DNA from: Gimibacter soli | Lineage (GTDB): Bacteria > Pseudomonadota > Alphaproteobacteria > Sphingomonadales > Kordiimonadaceae | Direction: 5' to 3' | DNA: 64,000 nt | Assembly: GCF_028463845.1 (NCBI RefSeq) | Contig: NZ_CP116805.1 | Span: forward strand, 124,001-188,000 | Shown here: positions 61,921 through 64,000 of the stretch, piece after piece | Layout of the letters: every line of letters starts with the position of its first letter | Position numbering within the stretch: the first letter of the stretch is position 1 | Translations under genes and position numbers: made by a program | Notes under the pieces: model-generated | Seen by the model: the letters and a program-made list of their open reading frames with translations, nothing else | Told to the model about the DNA's origin: nothing | The model's database searches: none

Positions 61921-62790
61921 TCACGCCTTGCGGCGGGTATCGATCGGAATGATTTCCTCGGTGTCGCACGGACGGAACATCACGCGCGACCAGGCCGGGA
62001 CCGACCGGGTGAGCCACACGTTACCACCGATCACGGAATTCGCACCAACAACCGTATCGCCGCCGAGAATCGTGGCGTTCGCATAGATCACCACATTGTC
62101 CTCGATGGTCGGATGGCGCTTCTTCGACCGCATGCTTTCGTCCACCCGGAGCGCACCGATGGTGACCCCCTGATAGATTTTCACATTGTTGCCGATGATG
62201 GCGGTTTCGCCGATCACCACCGACGTGCCGTGGTCGATATGAAGCGATTTGCCGATCGTCGCACCCGGATGAATATCGATCCCCGTGCGGTGATGGGCGA
62301 ATTCGGTAATCATGCGTGGCAACAGCGGCACGCCGAGCTTCAGCAGGGCATGCGCCACCCGGTAGGCGGTGATCGCATAGAAGCCGGGATAGCTGAGGAT
62401 CACCTCATCCAGGGATGTCGCGGCCGGATCGCCTTCACGCAGCGCCTCGGCATCTGCATGGCAGGCGTCGGCAATCGCCGGCAGCTGATCCAGAAACGCG
62501 CAGGTGATGGCATCGGCCTCGTGCGCGCGTTCGGGCAGGAGTGCTGCGATCAGGCGGGCAAGCTCATCCCGCGCTGCTGTCAGCATTCCGTCAACCGGCG
62601 TGTCCCGCTCGCCCTCGGGGAGGAAGTGCGGGAACATCAGGGACAGGATGCGGCAATAAAGCTGACCGCCCGAGCTGATCGACAGGGGCGGAATACGGCC
62701 ATACCGCGCGCGCTGCGCGGTTAGCCGTGTTTTCAGGTCACCAGCCGGGGCCGGTGCATCGGTGGCAGAAATCTTTTTTGAACTGTTCAT
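61921..62790 (-). CDS. epsC: Serine O-acetyltransferase EpsC
   Basis: A 289-residue enzyme. The C-terminal left-handed beta-helix with hexapeptide repeats is visible ([41 protein letters not shown] and later [20 protein letters not shown]). The catalytic histidine lies in the HIDHGT motif. It makes O-acetylserine for CysK, whose gene follows. The epsC variety is named from the N-terminal helical domain and length. Confidence 0.88.
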   Translation of the reverse strand: MNSSKKISATDAPAPAGDLKTRLTAQRARYGRIPPLSISSGGQLYCRILSLMFPHFLPEGERDTPVDGMLTAARDELARLIAALLPERAHEADAITCAFLDQLPAIADACHADAEALREGDPAATSLDEVILSYPGFYAITAYRVAHALLKLGVPLLPRMITEFAHHRTGIDIHPGATIGKSLHIDHGTSVVIGETAIIGNNVKIYQGVTIGALRVDESMRSKKRHPTIEDNVVIYANATILGGDTVVGANSVIGGNVWLTRSVPAWSRVMFRPCDTEEIIPIDTRRKA

Positions 62791-62887
62791 GGCGCCTCTC
62801 CTCGCTGCGCCTCCATAGTTTAGACCTATCGGGCGGCGCTACAAGGGGACCTTGCGCGAGAATTTCTTCACAAATTCGAGACTTGGC

Positions 62888-63658
62888 CTACTTATCCTTG
62901 TCCGCCGAGGCCGGCAGCAGGTGTCCGAAGCCCGCTTCCACGAAAAGTTCGTCGCTGCGTTTCACCACGTCGCGCTCGATTGCCTTCATGAATGCGTCCT
63001 TCGACAGGCCCGACGGGATCGGTGCGCCGATCTCGAAAACAGCAGTACCGGAACGGTGGAAAAAGCCCTTGCGCCAGAAAAGCCCGGTGTTGGTGGCGAC
63101 CGGCACAACAGTGAGGTCACCGGCCTTCTGGATGAAATAGGCACCGGATTTGAGCGGTCGGTACTGGCCGGGCTTGGTGCGCGTCGCCTGCGGGTAAACG
63201 ATGATCGGCTGGCCGCCGTCGTGGACGATCTTCGAAACCGCATCCATTTCCTTGTGGGCGGTGCCGGACTGGCGGTCCACCCGGATGATGCCGACTTTAG
63301 AGAGGATCGGGCCGATGAAGGGCAGGCTGAACAGCTCTTTCTTTGCAAGCGCCGTTACATCCTGCCGCACGTTATAGGTGAGGATCGGATCCAGGTTCGA
63401 CTGGTGGGCTGCTGCAATGATCACCGGGCCTGTCTTCGGCAGGTTCTCAAGACCGCGATATTCCCACCTGATCCCCATCACGATGCGCGCGATCCAGGCC
63501 GAGCCAAGGCAATAGCCATGGATGCCCTTGCGCACGAACGCCTGGCTGACCGGCAGGTAGCAGAAGATCGACAGGATCCCGGTATAGAGGATCGTGAAGG
63601 GATAGAAGGTCAGGTTGAACAGGACAGACCGCAGGGCGTCTATCAGGCGGTGAATCAC
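62888..63658 (-). CDS. plsC: 1-acylglycerol-3-phosphate O-acyltransferase (PlsC-like)
   Basis: A 256-residue membrane-bound acyltransferase. An N-terminal hydrophobic part (about 10-35) precedes the HX4D motif HQSNLD (His85, Asp90) and RVDRQSG-like and PQATRT motifs that replace the usual FPEGTR. It adds the second acyl chain to make phosphatidic acid. The start is a GTG at 63658 with GGGAGAGAG upstream; the longer reading frame upstream is not used. Confidence 0.85.
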   Translation of the reverse strand: MIHRLIDALRSVLFNLTFYPFTILYTGILSIFCYLPVSQAFVRKGIHGYCLGSAWIARIVMGIRWEYRGLENLPKTGPVIIAAAHQSNLDPILTYNVRQDVTALAKKELFSLPFIGPILSKVGIIRVDRQSGTAHKEMDAVSKIVHDGGQPIIVYPQATRTKPGQYRPLKSGAYFIQKAGDLTVVPVATNTGLFWRKGFFHRSGTAVFEIGAPIPSGLSKDAFMKAIERDVVKRSDELFVEAGFGHLLPASADKDK

Positions 63659-63783
63659 GATGCTCTCTCCCTTCGGGGCCGGTTTCCAGCCACTTGCGCG
63701 ACCTATTGGCATTCGCCGGTGCGTTGACACAAGCAGAAAAAAGGTTAGCGTGTCGAAAATCAAGGCCGAAGGGGGACAGGTTG

Positions 63784-64000
63784 ATGATTGACCGCGCTGA
63801 TGACAAGCGCCGGGACGAGCGGCTCGACGTTGCATGGGTTGGCACACTGACGCTGGAATCCGGCGATCAGTATGATTGCCAGGTGCAGGATGTGGCGCTT
63901 GCCGGCACGCTCGTACATTGCATCGCGCCCGTGAAAGTCGGCGACGAAGCCCTCCTGATGATCGAAGGTCTTGGCGAGTTTGCCGGCGAAGTGCGCTGGG
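63784..64000 (+). CDS. PilZ-domain protein, N-terminal part
   Basis: The first 72 codons run off the right edge. DKRRDERLDVAWVGTLT has the RxxxR PilZ box and CQVQDVALAGTLVHC the (D/N)xSxxG motif (here DVALAG, Ser replaced by Ala). PilZ domains bind c-di-GMP; the change in the second motif may weaken binding. Divergent from plsC by about 125 bases. Confidence 0.78.
   Translation, partial: MIDRADDKRRDERLDVAWVGTLTLESGDQYDCQVQDVALAGTLVHCIAPVKVGDEALLMIEGLGEFAGEVRW

Noticed and set aside
1-64000. CRISPR arrays
   Set aside because: No regularly spaced repeats of 25-40 bases with similar spacers were found; the only clustered repeats are the 10-bp palindromes and the two-copy direct repeat.

Overview
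The window is about 64 kb of GC-rich DNA, densely packed with genes, from an alphaproteobacterium. The case rests on gene content: a RegB/RegA (PrrB/PrrA, ActS/ActR) redox two-component pair, a MucR/Ros-type regulator at the left edge, a DUF3126 protein, an nfu - tsaB - rimI neighbourhood, rpmH - rnpA - yidD - yidC - engB in a row, and TonB-receptor-based sugar uptake coupled to a tryptophan-halogenase-like flavoprotein. Kordiimonadales, Caulobacterales or Sphingomonadales relatives fit best, but no rRNA gene is present to settle this.

Layout. 1-9.2 kb: housekeeping genes (MucR start, TusA-like, RimI, TsaB, polysaccharide deacetylase, S33 hydrolase, Nfu, TetR, class A penicillin-binding protein, YgjP-like metalloprotein, YcgN, SCO1). 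9.4-12.8 kb: ankyrin protein, a CobD-like membrane protein and the RegB-RegA pair. 12.8-19.1 kb: a signalling block with a degenerate EAL-type protein, a LapG-like cysteine protease, a degenerate HD-GYP protein, a free HPt protein, DUF3126, a periplasmic ligand-binding protein and a PAS protein. 19.2-23.1 kb: a haem/iron block (cytochrome b561, TonB haem receptor, DUF6607 lipoprotein) around two Fur-box-like sequences. 23.2-35.5 kb: a maltodextrin block (glucokinase, halogenase-like protein, large TonB receptor, Na+/solute symporter, lipoprotein alpha-amylase, alpha-glucosidase, LacI regulator) in which a TTTTGCAAAA palindrome recurs in the intergenic regions. 35.7-43.2 kb: a MacAB-like exporter with adaptor, coupled to glpD, then an outer-membrane barrel and a DUF1330 protein. 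43.4-47.1 kb: a chemoreceptor and an ABC-F ATPase. 47.2-48.7 kb: a small AT-rich accessory cassette lying between an imperfect 60-bp direct repeat and tRNA-Arg(ACG). 48.9-64 kb: a lipoprotein, P1 peptidase, histidine kinase, the rpmH-to-engB cluster, a DGPF/ECF sigma pair, HPt, double FKBP, ZIP-like transporter, SDR, CysK, EpsC, PlsC and the start of a PilZ protein.

How parts work together. The maltodextrin block would take oligosaccharides across the outer membrane by the TonB receptor, cut them with the secreted lipid-anchored amylase, import the product by the Na+ symporter, hydrolyse it in the cytoplasm with the GH13 alpha-glucosidase and phosphorylate the glucose with glucokinase, under LacI-type control. 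The haem block pairs a receptor with a membrane b-type cytochrome under probable Fur control.

The best candidate for an undescribed system is the two-gene cassette at 47.3-48.5 kb. It encodes a 53-residue single-span membrane protein whose 3' end overlaps the start of an LPO_1073/Vpar_1526-family protein. Both proteins carry the same eight-residue VIQSGRDT motif. The cassette is AT-rich, has no integrase, and abuts the 3' end of tRNA-Arg. The second most unusual feature is the set of neighbouring c-di-GMP-type domains that have lost their catalytic residues, next to a LapG-like protease.
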